Below are positions 8,440-17,877 of a stretch of DNA of 64,000 nt, piece after piece; the stretch's first letter is position 1, and each line of letters begins with the position of its first letter. The translations under genes were made by a program, and so were the position numbers. The stretch comes from Silicimonas sp963779765 (GTDB lineage Bacteria; Pseudomonadota; Alphaproteobacteria; Rhodobacterales; Rhodobacteraceae): contig CAVZZP010000001.1 of NCBI GenBank assembly GCA_963779765.1, positions 248,001 to 312,000 of the forward strand. The letters are read 5' to 3'. The notes beneath the pieces were generated by a model. That model was not told the origin of the DNA. It did no database searches and was given only the letters and a program-made list of their open reading frames with translations.

Positions 8440-9649
8440 ATGAACACCGAACCCTCTAGCATTCCTCCGGACCGCACACGTTTGTGGCTGACGGTTGTAA
8501 TCGCGGTCATTCTTGCCGGCTGGGCGCTTCATGTGACGGCGAGCTTCATGGTCCCGATCGTTTTTTCGATTTTTCTCGCCCTGCTCGTCGCTCCGTTGGA
8601 CGGTTGGGTCGCGGAACGCGTGCCGGAGAAGGTCAGCTGGCTTGGTCACGTTGCAGCAATGGGGGCCATCCTGATCGCGTTGCTGGTCTTCGTCGGCCTG
8701 ATTTCGATGGCTGCGCAGCAGGTCATCGAGCGATTTCCGTTCTCGAACGGCGACGCCGGCTCGCTTCTGCCGCAGTTCGGATCCGGGACGGACCCGCAGG
8801 ACGGAGCGGCGGATGTCGCGGCGGGTGCTGGCGCGACCGCCACAGAGGGCGGCCTTCCTGACCTGGGGTCCGGAGAAGCGGCATCCGCCTCTGGAGAAGC
8901 CTCCGCCAGGTTTCGCGAGGTGTTCTCCGGCGCACTGGAGTCGCTGGTTAGCAGGCTCGGCGAGTGGGCGTCGGGAACCGCCATGCAGATCCTCGGCGCT
9001 GCCGGCACAGCCTTGGGGGCAGCGGTGCTGGTGTTCTTCCTGACGCTTATCATGCTGATCGAGGCGCCCACCTGGCGCAATAAGGTGGAGAACGTGCTCG
9101 CCGCATCCGCAAGCCGAAAGGCAACGGACTCCACCGCCATAATCGCCGACCGCCTTCGTCGCTATCTGCTCACGCGAACGCTTCTTGGCGTCGTTACCGC
9201 AGCGCTCTACGCCGGATGGCTTTGGCTGTTCGGAATCGACCTGCTTGTCGTCTGGGCGCTGCTGGCCGTCTTGCTGAACTTCATCCCCACCTTCGGGTCG
9301 CTGGTCGCAGGCACGCTACCGGTGATCTATGCCTTCGTGCAGAAGGATCTCGGCACGACGCTCGCGGTCGGCGCCGGTATCTTCGTCATCGAGCAGGTGA
9401 TGGGAAACTATGTCGACCCGCGGGTTCAGGGCACGACAGGTGTCGCTCTCGTCGCTCGTGATCCTGATCGCGCTTCTCGTCTGGGGCTGGGTTTGGGGCA
9501 TCGCGGGGGCAATCCTCGCCGTGCCGATCACGATGGCCGCGATGATCATCTGCGCACATGTTCAGCCCCTGCGACCGTTTGCGCTGATGCTGAGCAACTC
9601 GACCGACATGGACGCTCTCGATCGCCAGGTAAGCTCTTCCGACAGTTAG
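8440..9649 (+). CDS. AI-2E family transporter (PerM/TqsA-like), single-base frameshift
   Basis: Polytopic membrane protein. It starts at ATG 8440 with GAGGAG just upstream. The N-terminal membrane segments, a central soluble stretch rich in Ala/Gly/Ser, and the C-terminal half with NFIPTFGSLVAGTLPVIYAF and GNYVDPRVQG are PerM-family hallmarks. After VQG the frame changes. The expected continuation RQVSLSSLVILIALLVWGW and the last membrane segments follow in the next frame if the A at 9433 is an extra base. Function in this family ranges from AI-2 export to ion antiport, so none is assigned. A GGAAC lies at 8397-8401 but has no good -10 partner. Confidence 0.8.
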
Positions 9650-9680
9650 CGAAGACGTGAGGCAACTGGCCCGAAAACTC

Positions 9681-9705
9681 GGAACGTACAGCGGTTCGAG
9701 TTGTT
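9681..9705 (+). promoter_or_regulatory. EcfG-type promoter candidate upstream of the SurA-like gene
   Basis: GGAAC 9681-9685, a 16-base spacer, TGTT 9702-9705, 33 bp before the ATG at 9738. Same shape and spacing as the element in front of the sigma factor gene at 24.2 kb. Confidence 0.6.
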
Positions 9706-9737
9706 TGAGTGACCACACGCAAGAAGAGGAGATCGAC

Positions 9738-10595
9738 ATGAAGATAGCGAATCCCGAGATCCGCAGCACGGCCCTGGCCGCACTCCTGAGCCTTCCCCTT
9801 GTCGGTGGCGCCGCCCTTGCGCAGGAGACCGACCAAGCTGATCCGACCACGACGCCGGCTCAAGACATGACGCAACAGCAGTCGTCACAGTCGGCGACCG
9901 ATTCCGGTCAGACGGGTGGCGAGCAACAGCAGGACACCGTCGTCGCGACCGTCGGCGAGTCGGAAATCCGCGGGTCGGACGTGATGACGTTCATTGGAAT
10001 GCTGCCGCCACAGCTGCAATCGCAGCCGCCGCAGATGCTGGTGCCCTTGGCGCTGGAACAACTGATCTTTCGCGAACTCATCCTCGGGGAGGCCCGCAGT
10101 CAGAACCTCGCCGATGATCCCGAGGTCGTCGCCCTCGTCGACGGAGCGACGGTTACGGCGGCGGACGATGCGATGGTGCAGGTCTGGATCGACCGCGAGA
10201 CGGCTGGCGTCGTGACCGACGAGGCCGTTCAGCAGGCCTACGATCAGGCTCAGTCAGAAGGCGCCCAGGAGCTTCCGCCGCTCGAAGAGGTGCGTCCGCA
10301 GATCGAACAGTACCTGCGTCAGCAGGCGCTTCAGGAGATTCGGACCCGGCTGACCGAGGGCGCCGACATTGTCCTCTACGATCCTACGGGCCGGCCGGTC
10401 GAGCAGCAGAGCAGCGGCGCCGCGTCAAGCAATGCCTCTGGTAGCGAGGCCACCAGTGGGAACGCTTCCGATACCACCTCTGGCGGCGGTCAGACGGGTG
10501 GAGATGGGACGACCACTGAAACATCCGAGGATCAGTCGGGTCAAGCGACCGGGGCCGCGTCCGGCGATGCGGGGGAGCAAACCCAAGGCAACTGA
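9738..10595 (+). CDS. Exported SurA N-terminal-like protein with low-complexity tail
   Basis: 285 aa. ATG 9738 has GAAGAGGAG upstream and opens a signal peptide cleaved near residue 28. Residues about 60-200 resemble the chaperone part of SurA/PrsA-type folding factors (ATVGESEIRGSDV, then helices ending in a QQAYD segment). There is no parvulin PPIase domain. The last 70 or so residues are a Ser/Gly/Thr/Gln-rich tail with no predicted fold. A periplasmic chaperone role is inferred only. It sits behind a stress-type promoter candidate and ends just before a large hairpin. Confidence 0.75.
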   Translation: MKIANPEIRSTALAALLSLPLVGGAALAQETDQADPTTTPAQDMTQQQSSQSATDSGQTGGEQQQDTVVATVGESEIRGSDVMTFIGMLPPQLQSQPPQMLVPLALEQLIFRELILGEARSQNLADDPEVVALVDGATVTAADDAMVQVWIDRETAGVVTDEAVQQAYDQAQSEGAQELPPLEEVRPQIEQYLRQQALQEIRTRLTEGADIVLYDPTGRPVEQQSSGAASSNASGSEATSGNASDTTSGGGQTGGDGTTTETSEDQSGQATGAASGDAGEQTQGN

Positions 10596-10616
10596 TCGCG
10601 CACGAGTTCCGCGTTT

Positions 10617-10656
10617 GTCCCCCGGTCGACGCTTGTCTAAGCGTCGACCGGGGGAC
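10617..10656. terminator. 18-bp perfect hairpin between convergent genes
   Basis: Arms 10617-10634 and 10639-10656 are perfectly complementary (18 bp) around the 4-base loop GTCT. The hairpin lies between the plus-strand SurA-like gene and the minus-strand dehydrogenase, so it can serve both. It has no T-tract on either side, which leaves open factor-dependent termination or a 3'-end protecting hairpin. Confidence 0.65.
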
Positions 10657-10753
10657 GGCCATACTGGATGTCCAGACTTGGCTACTGCGTCATTGTCCTT
10701 GCAGAGACCAACCCGTCTGATCTTGCTCCGCCCTCGATAGGGCTTCCGCTGCG

Positions 10754-11698
10754 TCAATAGCGGTCTTCGCGTGTCACTTTCCCCGTCATGTCATCGAAGC
10801 GTCCCTCAAGCCATGCCGTGAGGTTATTCTCGAGCATCTGTTGCAGGCGCAGTGCGGTCGAAGGACCGGAGGACGAACAATGTGGGGTCAGGCACACTCT
10901 GGGATGCGTATAGACCCAATGCCCGTCAGGTGGCGGCTCCTCCGGCCAGACGTCGAGCGTGGCCCGCTCGACCGGTCCATCGAGGGCCTCGCGGAGCGCG
11001 TCCGGCACGACGAGCGCACCCCGCGCAACGTTGACGAAATGCTGTCCTGGGCGACACTGCGAGAACGTCGCCTTGTCGAATACGTCGCGCGTTTCTTCGG
11101 TTAGCGGCGCGCAGAGCACGAGATGATCGCTGAGTGCGCAAAGTTCCGGCAGGGAGACCTGTTCAACCCCGGGACCGCAGGAAACCGCACGTCTCCGCGT
11201 GGCCCGGACGGTCATGCCGAACGTTTGTGCACGCGAAGCGATGGCCTGTCCGATCTCGCCGAATCCGAAAAGTCCCAAACTCCTGCCGGCCAATGTGCCG
11301 ATCTGTCTCGTCTTCCAATCGGAAACTCCGATGACCCTTATGTCCGGAAGCCGTATCTCTGCCTGTAGCATGGCGGCAAGCACGTACTCTGCGATCGCCG
11401 TGGCCGCTGCGCCGCGCGAAATCGTGAGAACCGGCACATCGAATAGCCACGCAGGCGCCGCGTCTATGCCTGTCGGGCGCACATGCACCCATGCGAGGTC
11501 TGCGGCCCACTGAGGCGTTTGACGCTCGAGGCTGCGCAGCTTGCCGTTCCCAACCAGAAGTACCGTCGTGCCCTTTGGCACGGCCCAAGGTGCATCTGGT
11601 GAAAGCCTGTGGAGCGGTGTGCCTGTCGGCAGCCGTGAGCGAAGCCAGTCATGCGCCACCTCGTCGAACTGGTGCGCGACGTGAACGGGAGTTTTCAT
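10754..11698 (-). CDS. D-isomer-specific 2-hydroxyacid dehydrogenase (GhrA-like)
   Basis: NAD(P)-dependent 2-ketoacid reductase of 314 aa. The Rossmann motif LGLFGFGEIGQAIA, the substrate-binding VARGALV tract and a C-terminal His in TPHCSSS are visible, as in glyoxylate/hydroxypyruvate reductase A types. I start at ATG 11698, which overlaps the LacI gene stop by 4 bp (CAATGA); longer readings only add shadow sequence. Co-transcription with the LacI regulator and divergence from the enolase/CoA-transferase operon suggest that it reduces a ketoacid intermediate of that pathway. The substrate is unknown. Confidence 0.85.
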   Translation of the reverse strand: MKTPVHVAHQFDEVAHDWLRSRLPTGTPLHRLSPDAPWAVPKGTTVLLVGNGKLRSLERQTPQWAADLAWVHVRPTGIDAAPAWLFDVPVLTISRGAAATAIAEYVLAAMLQAEIRLPDIRVIGVSDWKTRQIGTLAGRSLGLFGFGEIGQAIASRAQTFGMTVRATRRRAVSCGPGVEQVSLPELCALSDHLVLCAPLTEETRDVFDKATFSQCRPGQHFVNVARGALVVPDALREALDGPVERATLDVWPEEPPPDGHWVYTHPRVCLTPHCSSSGPSTALRLQQMLENNLTAWLEGRFDDMTGKVTREDRY

Positions 11699-12717
11699 TG
11701 CTGGGGATGGTGCCCTGAGATGGCACCAGGCACCGTAGACGCGCGCACCACGAGTTCGCCGGCGATAAGATGTGGCCGAGGCGACTCCGGTTTCTCTGCG
11801 ACGATCAACTCCACCGTTTTCGAAACGATTGCGTCGATCGGCTGTCGATAGGTTGTCAGCGCGTAACCGGGCCATGAGGCCATCGGGATATCATCGAACC
11901 CGACCGCGGCGATATCGCCGGCCGCGCCCTCACGCTTCAGCGCGTCAAGACCACCGAGGGCAAGGATATCTGAGGCAAAGAAGATGGCATCCGGCCGCTC
12001 TGGCAGAAGCTCAAGAGCGCCGCGCCAGCCGGCGTCGTAACTGTAGGCGCCACCTGACGCCGTACCGGTCAGGCGCATGCCGAGTTCTGCCAATCGTGTT
12101 GTGAAAGCGCTGTGGCGCGTCATGCCGATCGCCGTCTTGGTGAGGCCTGCGACATAGCCCACGCGCCGACAACCGATCGAATGAAGGTGATCCACAATCG
12201 CGCGGGCGCCGTCGACGTTATCGCAGCAGACTATGTCGATGTCGTCATGGCCCAAGCGATTCAGAAGGACCGAGCGACGACCTTCCGTCGCCCACATCAA
12301 TGTCCGAGGGTTCAGAATCGTCGCTGCGATCACCACCACTGCATCGACGTTATAGGTTCGAATGGCGACCATCTGATCTTCGATGTTTGCGCCCCGGGTA
12401 ATATTGAAGAGCAAGCTCTGCAGACCAGCCCGCTGAAGCCCCTGGGTCAGCCTTTCGATGAGGGCCGGATAGAACGGGTTCTGCATGTCCGACACCACGA
12501 TCCCGACAATGTTCGTGCGCCGCTGTTTCAGCATCGAGGCGATCGCGTTCGGACGATAATCATGCTCGTTGGCCCCGCTCAGGATGCGCTCGCGCAGATC
12601 CGCCGAGATGCTGCTGCCCGGGGTAAACGCCCGCGAGACGGCGGACTGGCTGACGCCGAGTAGACTTGCTAGTTGTCGCGATGTCAGGGGTTTCGGAGCC
12701 GTACCCATTTTCGTCAC
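11695..12717 (-). CDS. LacI-family transcriptional regulator
   Basis: 340 aa. N-terminal helix-turn-helix (LTSRQLASLLGVSQSAVSRAF) and hinge (YRPNAIASMLKQRRTNIVGIVV), then a periplasmic-binding-protein-like effector domain ending near FDDIPMASWPGYALTTYRQP. This is a canonical LacI/GalR layout. GTG 12717 and ATG 12708 are both possible starts. It is divergent from the 13.2-24.0 kb operon across a 454-bp gap and is the obvious candidate regulator. Effectors of the family are usually sugars or sugar acids, which hints at the substrate class. Confidence 0.88.
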   Translation of the reverse strand: MTKMGTAPKPLTSRQLASLLGVSQSAVSRAFTPGSSISADLRERILSGANEHDYRPNAIASMLKQRRTNIVGIVVSDMQNPFYPALIERLTQGLQRAGLQSLLFNITRGANIEDQMVAIRTYNVDAVVVIAATILNPRTLMWATEGRRSVLLNRLGHDDIDIVCCDNVDGARAIVDHLHSIGCRRVGYVAGLTKTAIGMTRHSAFTTRLAELGMRLTGTASGGAYSYDAGWRGALELLPERPDAIFFASDILALGGLDALKREGAAGDIAAVGFDDIPMASWPGYALTTYRQPIDAIVSKTVELIVAEKPESPRPHLIAGELVVRASTVPGAISGHHPQQ

Positions 12718-13171
12718 TCGTTCAAAGCCTCTGCGTCCTGAGTAGGCGGACGTTTAAAGGATGGTTCGACCGAGACCAACAGTTTCAGCCGGAAGCGGCA
12801 GTAGAGCCAATGAATACGCTTGCAAGCCATGTTGCGCCGCAGCGATGTCGCTGAAGTAGTTTGCTGCAGTCGCGTTGCTGCACCAGCGAAGACGCTACCT
12901 TGTTTCGCCTGCAACCTCCCAGGCAACATCCGAGCTTCAGAAGCACCGCCAATTCTAAGCATATGAATGTAAACGCAATGTACCGGCCCACTCCAACCGT
13001 GACGCCAGTAGGTTGCGTGACTTAGGCACGATGCCAGCACCACCCTACCAACCCGAAAAGCTCACAGATGAAATCATCAGATACTGTTTGAATACGGATG
13101 CAAAGTATGTTTGTCTACCTGAAAGCACCGCCTGTCTGGCGTGAGGGAGGTGCAAGGGGAGGAAGCGCCGC
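12718..13171. other. Divergent intergenic region between lacI-type gene and enolase operon
   Basis: 454 bp without a supportable gene and visibly poorer in G+C than its surroundings. It must hold the promoters of both divergent units. I found no clean LacI-type operator (a short palindrome centred on CG). An imperfect inverted repeat, ATACT 13080-13084 and AGTAT about 19 bases later, lies about 65 bp before the plus-strand start. The ribosome binding site of the plus-strand gene (GGGGAGGAA) is clear at about 13156. Confidence 0.5.
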
Positions 13172-14323
13172 ATGCTGAAAGATGCACCGTCTTCAGGACG
13201 TCCTGCGCCAGTTCGGGCCGATCATCGGATCGCGTCGGTGGAGGCTTTCCAGGTATCCTGGAAGCCGGGCGACGTGCCCGGTCGGCGCACCGCTATGGTT
13301 CGCGTCCGGACCGACACCGGACTGACTGGATACGGAGAGGCCTCGCCCATGATGGGCGGCGAACACAGCCTGCTGGTCGTTCGGCACTTCGCCGACAGCC
13401 TTGTCGGCGCGGACCCCTTCGATCAGGCGGTGATCCAGGACCGGCTTCTGCACCGTTATATCAAGCTTGGGCCCGAAGGCGCGGTTACCGGAGCGCTTGC
13501 GGCGCTGGATATCGCGCTGTGGGACATCAGGGGCAAGGCAACGGGGTTGCCGATCTACAAACTTCTGGGCGGGGCATGGCGGACGAAGTTGCCCTTCTAT
13601 GCCTCGATCGGCGGCAACGCAGAACGCACCGTGGACGAGGTCGTGCGCACGGTCGAGCGGCGGTGGCGGTCGGAGACGCCGGCCGCGATCAAGATACGCT
13701 GGGACGGAGACCGTACGCGTCAGGACCATGACATTCCCGGCGATATCGCAAAGGCGAAGGCAGTCCGCGATCTTGTCGGCGATGACTTCCCCTTGGCCTT
13801 CGACGCGAACAATCAGTACTCGGTCGGCGGAGCGATCCGCGTCGGCCGCGCGCTGGAGGATCTGGGCTTCGTCTGGTTCGAGGAACCGGTGCAGCACTAC
13901 AACGTCCGCGCGATGGGCGAGGTCGCCCAGCGTCTCGACATCACCGTCTCGGCCGCCGAGCAGACCTATACCACGCAAGCCCTCGTCGACATGATCAACG
14001 CCGGCGTGCGCATGGTGCAGCCCGACATCGTCAAGATGGGCGGCATCACCGGGCTCATGCAGTGCGCCGCAATCTGCTTCGCCCACGGCGTCGAGTTGGT
14101 TCCGCACCAGACGCAACCGGGTATCGGCCATGTCGCCAACCTGCATGTGCTCGCGACCCTGATGCACAATACCAAGCCCGCCGAGTTCGCCGATCCCGAT
14201 GACCGGATGCACGTCGCCTTCGAAAACCCGCCGATCCCGCGCAACGGCCACTTCGATGTTCCCGACGGGCCGGGGCTGGGTCTGAGGCTGCGGGATGAGG
14301 AGTTGGATCGGCGCCGCACCTAG
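13172..14323 (+). CDS. Mandelate racemase/muconate lactonizing enzyme-family protein (first of two)
   Basis: Enolase-superfamily enzyme of 383 aa. Visible active-site positions: K174 with R176 (K-x-R instead of the usual K-x-K), metal ligands D211, E237 and E263, a D285...H312 dyad (QPDI, PHQTQ). This layout abstracts an alpha proton from a carboxylate, as in sugar-acid dehydratases and racemases. The start has a strong GGGGAGGAA site. It is the first gene of a long plus-strand operon that also holds a solute importer and CoA-transferases, and is probably under the divergent LacI regulator. Substrate not assignable from motifs. Confidence 0.87.
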   Translation: MLKDAPSSGRPAPVRADHRIASVEAFQVSWKPGDVPGRRTAMVRVRTDTGLTGYGEASPMMGGEHSLLVVRHFADSLVGADPFDQAVIQDRLLHRYIKLGPEGAVTGALAALDIALWDIRGKATGLPIYKLLGGAWRTKLPFYASIGGNAERTVDEVVRTVERRWRSETPAAIKIRWDGDRTRQDHDIPGDIAKAKAVRDLVGDDFPLAFDANNQYSVGGAIRVGRALEDLGFVWFEEPVQHYNVRAMGEVAQRLDITVSAAEQTYTTQALVDMINAGVRMVQPDIVKMGGITGLMQCAAICFAHGVELVPHQTQPGIGHVANLHVLATLMHNTKPAEFADPDDRMHVAFENPPIPRNGHFDVPDGPGLGLRLRDEELDRRRT

Positions 14324-14432
14324 CACTCACAGACCGCACGGAATCCGGGTTCAGCCAATGCGGCAAAGAGCAATCCGGACAAGGCGCCGCGAGACCGGCA
14401 CGGCTCGCGCCGCTGCAATCAGGGAGAGAGAG

Positions 14433-16019
14433 ATGATCACAAGACGTACACTTCTCGGCACGGCGTTCGCCGCAACAGCGGCGGGCCTCTATGCCCCAAG
14501 CCTGCGCGCCTCGGCGCCGGACACGCTTCGCTTCGCAAGCGCGGCTGGCGGACCCCGGAGCGCGGATCCGGCGATGACCACTCAGGGCTCGGACAATTGG
14601 GCGGTGATCCAGATGTTCGAGTACCTCGCGCAGCCGCCCGACGGCAACTTCGGCGTTTCGCCCGACGACTTCACGCCGGGCCTGGCCACAAGCTGGACGA
14701 CGTCAGACGATGCGAAGACGTGGGTCTTCACGCTGCGCCAAGGCGTCCAGTTCCACCATGGCTACGGCGAGATGACGTCGGCTGACGTTGCGCGGTCCTT
14801 CATTCGCGCTCGCGACATCAGCGTCGGCAGCGCCAACTACACCAACATCGCCGAGGTGATCGAATCCGGGAAGTACGAGGTGACGATCGTACTCAAGAAC
14901 CCCGACCCGATGTTCCTCGGCTCCACCGTCGCCGCGCGCCACGTGATGGTCATCTCGAAGAAGGCCGAAGAAGAACTGGGAGAGGGATTTGCGACCAAAC
15001 CCGTCGGCACCGGCCCCTACAAGCTCGATCGCTTCGACAGCGAACGCGGCACCTATCTCAGCCGGCACGAGGATTATTGGGGTGAGCCGGCAATCATCAC
15101 GAACGTCGAATGCCTCTACATCGCCGACACGACGGCACGGACGCTTGCGCTTATCTCCGGCGATGTCGACATGGCCGAAGGCGTGCGCCAGCCGGGTTGG
15201 GTGCCGCAGATCCAGGCGCAGAAGCCGGATCTCCACTTCGACATGACGGTGCCGGGATCGTTCAACACGCTGTTCTTCAACCTGTCGAAGGATCCGCTGC
15301 AGAATATCCAGGTTCGCAAGGCGATCATGCACGGCATCAACAAGCAGGAGATCGTTGACGCGCTCCAGCCGATGTCGCGGATGGTCTACACGCTGAACCC
15401 CCCGAACTATCCGACGGGCTTCGACCTGGAGGAACTGCCGGAGGATCTGCGCTACGAATACGATCCGGACGAGGCGAAGCGGTTGCTTGCCGACGCCGGT
15501 TTCGCAAACGGGCTGACGATCCCGGTCAATACCTCGCAGCGTGAGGACTACAGCACACAGCACCTGATCATTCAGGAGCAACTGCGCCAGATCGGCGTCA
15601 CCATCGACCTGACGATCATGGACCACTCGGCCTATCACGCCACCAACCGGCAGAACCTGAACACGCTGAACATCAACTCGTCGTCGCTGCCACCTGTCCC
15701 GCTCTACGTCTTCAACGACTACGCGGTTTCGGCGGCAAACATGAAGGAAGACGGCTCCGGCGGTGCCAACTACTCGCACTACGGCGTGCTGATGCCCGGC
15801 ATCGACGATCTGGTGGCGGAGATGCTTCAGACCACGACCTTCGACGACTACGTCGCCAAGGGTCGCGAGGTCGAGCTGCAGATCCAGCGCGACCTGCCGA
15901 TGGGCGGCTTGCCGACACTGTCGTACCTTGTCGTACGCAACCCGCGCATCGATCTCGGCTACGAAGTTCAGGGCGGCTATGCCTACTGGCGCTTCTGCAA
16001 GGCCTCGATAGTCGGCTGA
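14433..16019 (+). CDS. ABC transporter substrate-binding protein, peptide/DppA family (SBP family 5)
   Basis: 528 aa, the family's normal size. ATG 14433 follows GGGAGAGAGAG. Twin-arginine-type signal (ITRRTLLGTAFAATAAG) cleaved after about residue 26. The body has the extended family 5 fold with FTPGLATSWTTSDDAKTWVFTLRQGVQFHHG-type segments split across the lobe I boundary. Family 5 proteins bind peptides, opines, sugars and oligosaccharides, so peptide transport should not be assumed. The four transport genes that follow complete the importer. Confidence 0.87.
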   Translation: MITRRTLLGTAFAATAAGLYAPSLRASAPDTLRFASAAGGPRSADPAMTTQGSDNWAVIQMFEYLAQPPDGNFGVSPDDFTPGLATSWTTSDDAKTWVFTLRQGVQFHHGYGEMTSADVARSFIRARDISVGSANYTNIAEVIESGKYEVTIVLKNPDPMFLGSTVAARHVMVISKKAEEELGEGFATKPVGTGPYKLDRFDSERGTYLSRHEDYWGEPAIITNVECLYIADTTARTLALISGDVDMAEGVRQPGWVPQIQAQKPDLHFDMTVPGSFNTLFFNLSKDPLQNIQVRKAIMHGINKQEIVDALQPMSRMVYTLNPPNYPTGFDLEELPEDLRYEYDPDEAKRLLADAGFANGLTIPVNTSQREDYSTQHLIIQEQLRQIGVTIDLTIMDHSAYHATNRQNLNTLNINSSSLPPVPLYVFNDYAVSAANMKEDGSGGANYSHYGVLMPGIDDLVAEMLQTTTFDDYVAKGREVELQIQRDLPMGGLPTLSYLVVRNPRIDLGYEVQGGYAYWRFCKASIVG

Positions 16020-16033
16020 GGAAACAGCAGCGC

Positions 16034-16972
16034 ATGGCGAGATACCTACTTCTGAGGCTCCTGGACCTGGTTCCGACCGTGTTCCTGGTGCTGACGCTCG
16101 TGTTCATCGCCATGCGCATCCTTCCGGGTGATCCGGCGCTGGCCGCTCTCGGCGCGAATGCCGATGGCGGCCAGCTTGAAGCTTTCCGCGAGCGGATGGG
16201 ATTGAACGATCCACTCTGGCTGCAATACGTCCACTTCCTGTGGGATGCTGTCCGCCTGGATTTCGGCAATTCGCTTATGTCGAACATTCCGATCAGTACG
16301 TTGATCGCCAACAACCTGCCGCACACGGTCTATCTGACGATTGTCTCGGTCGCGCTGGGACTGTTCATCGGCATCCCGCTGGGCCTCTATGCAGCAACCC
16401 AGCGCAACAAGTTGCCGGACAACGCACTGCGCATCTACTCGCTGATCGGCTACTCGGTACCCGACTTCTATCTTGGCGCCATTCTGCTGATCGTGTTCTC
16501 GCTGAATCTCGGCTGGTTCCCGATCAACGGCGCCGGGGAGGGGTTCTGGGACGGGCTGCACCACATCTTCCTGCCGGCGCTTTCGCTGGCGCTGCTGAAG
16601 TCGGCCTTCCTCGGCCGTCTTACCCGCACGTCGCTGCTGGAGGTTCTGGGGCGCGACTATGTCCGGACGGCGCGTGCCAAGGGCGCAGGCGAAACCAGGG
16701 TCATCTTCCGCCACGGGCTGAGAAACGCGATGCTGCCCCTGTCCACCGGGATCGGAATTTCGATCCTCGCAACGCTTTCTGGCGCTGTGGCCATCGAACT
16801 CGTCTTCAATCGGCCGGGCATCGGCCGGCTGCTGATCAGTGCGATCCAGGAGCGGGATTATCCCGTGATTCAAGCGGGCGTGATGATGTTCGCCACCTTC
16901 GTCGTGCTCGTGAACCTTCTGATGGACATCGTCTACATCTTCATCGACCCGCGCATCCGGATGAAATCATGA
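16034..16972 (+). CDS. ABC transporter permease (DppB-like)
   Basis: 312 aa with about six membrane helices and the N-terminal MARYLLLRLLDLVPTVF typical of DppB/OppB. The EAA loop (RTARAKGAGETRVIFRHGLRNA) is intact. It follows the binding protein by 14 bp and overlaps dppC by ATGA. Confidence 0.9.
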   Translation: MARYLLLRLLDLVPTVFLVLTLVFIAMRILPGDPALAALGANADGGQLEAFRERMGLNDPLWLQYVHFLWDAVRLDFGNSLMSNIPISTLIANNLPHTVYLTIVSVALGLFIGIPLGLYAATQRNKLPDNALRIYSLIGYSVPDFYLGAILLIVFSLNLGWFPINGAGEGFWDGLHHIFLPALSLALLKSAFLGRLTRTSLLEVLGRDYVRTARAKGAGETRVIFRHGLRNAMLPLSTGIGISILATLSGAVAIELVFNRPGIGRLLISAIQERDYPVIQAGVMMFATFVVLVNLLMDIVYIFIDPRIRMKS

Positions 16973-17877
16973 CCGACGCAAGCACCGCGGAAGCTTCCGC
17001 CGAACTTGTCGCCGAACGCGAGGCGCTTGCGCCAGAGCCCGGCTTCCGCGAGGCGTTCGCTCAGGTCATCCTGGAACGGCCCTCGACCCGCATCGCATTC
17101 GTTGTCGTGGTCCTGTTCATCGTGATCGCGGTCTTCGCACCCTTGCTCGCGCCCCATGATCCTCTGCGGCAGTCGATCCTTCAGATCAACCGGCACCCTT
17201 CGTGGGACCACTGGCTAGGGACCGACCAGTTCGGCCGCGACGTTCTCAGCCGACTTATTCACGGATCGCAGAACTCGCTGATCTTCGGCTTGCTCTCCCC
17301 GGTCTTCGCGGCTTTCTTCGGGACCCTCCTCGGCGTGACGGCGGGGTACATGGGCGGCATCGTCGACCGGGTCATCAGCCGTATCATCGACATGCTCATG
17401 GCCTTCCCCGAGCTTCTGCTGGCGATCCTGATTGCGGCGGCGCTGGGGGGCAGTTTCTGGAACATCGTCGTCGTATTGACCGTGGCCTTCACCCCCGGCT
17501 TCGCGCGTGTGGCTCGTGCCTCGACCATGGCGGTCAAGCAGGAACCCTATGTCGAGGCGGCGGTGGCGGCCGGGGTGTCGACGCCGCTCATCATCTTTCG
17601 TCACATCGTTCCCAACATCGCGGCGCCCATCGTCGTGCTGATGGCACTGTGGTCGGCCAGTTCGATCCGGATCGAGGCAACGCTCTCGTTCCTCGGCATC
17701 GGAACTCAGCCGCCGAACCCATCGTGGGGCAACATCATCCGCGATGGCCTCTCCAACATGTTCGCGACGCAATGGCCGATCGCTGCGGGCGGCCTGGCGA
17801 TCACGATCGTCGTGCTTGCCATCAGCATCATCGGCGACTCGGTGCGCGACTTCCTAGACCCAGAGACCAACCAGTGA
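16969..17877 (+). CDS. ABC transporter permease (DppC-like)
   Basis: 302 aa. A hydrophilic N-terminus of about 35 residues precedes the first membrane helix, then the HWLGTDQFGRDVLSRLIHG motif typical of DppC/OppC and an EAA loop (VEAAVAAGVSTPLIIFRHIVPN). Start ATG 16969 overlaps the dppB stop; stop overlaps the next GTG start by GTGA. Confidence 0.9.
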   Translation: MTDASTAEASAELVAEREALAPEPGFREAFAQVILERPSTRIAFVVVVLFIVIAVFAPLLAPHDPLRQSILQINRHPSWDHWLGTDQFGRDVLSRLIHGSQNSLIFGLLSPVFAAFFGTLLGVTAGYMGGIVDRVISRIIDMLMAFPELLLAILIAAALGGSFWNIVVVLTVAFTPGFARVARASTMAVKQEPYVEAAVAAGVSTPLIIFRHIVPNIAAPIVVLMALWSASSIRIEATLSFLGIGTQPPNPSWGNIIRDGLSNMFATQWPIAAGGLAITIVVLAISIIGDSVRDFLDPETNQ

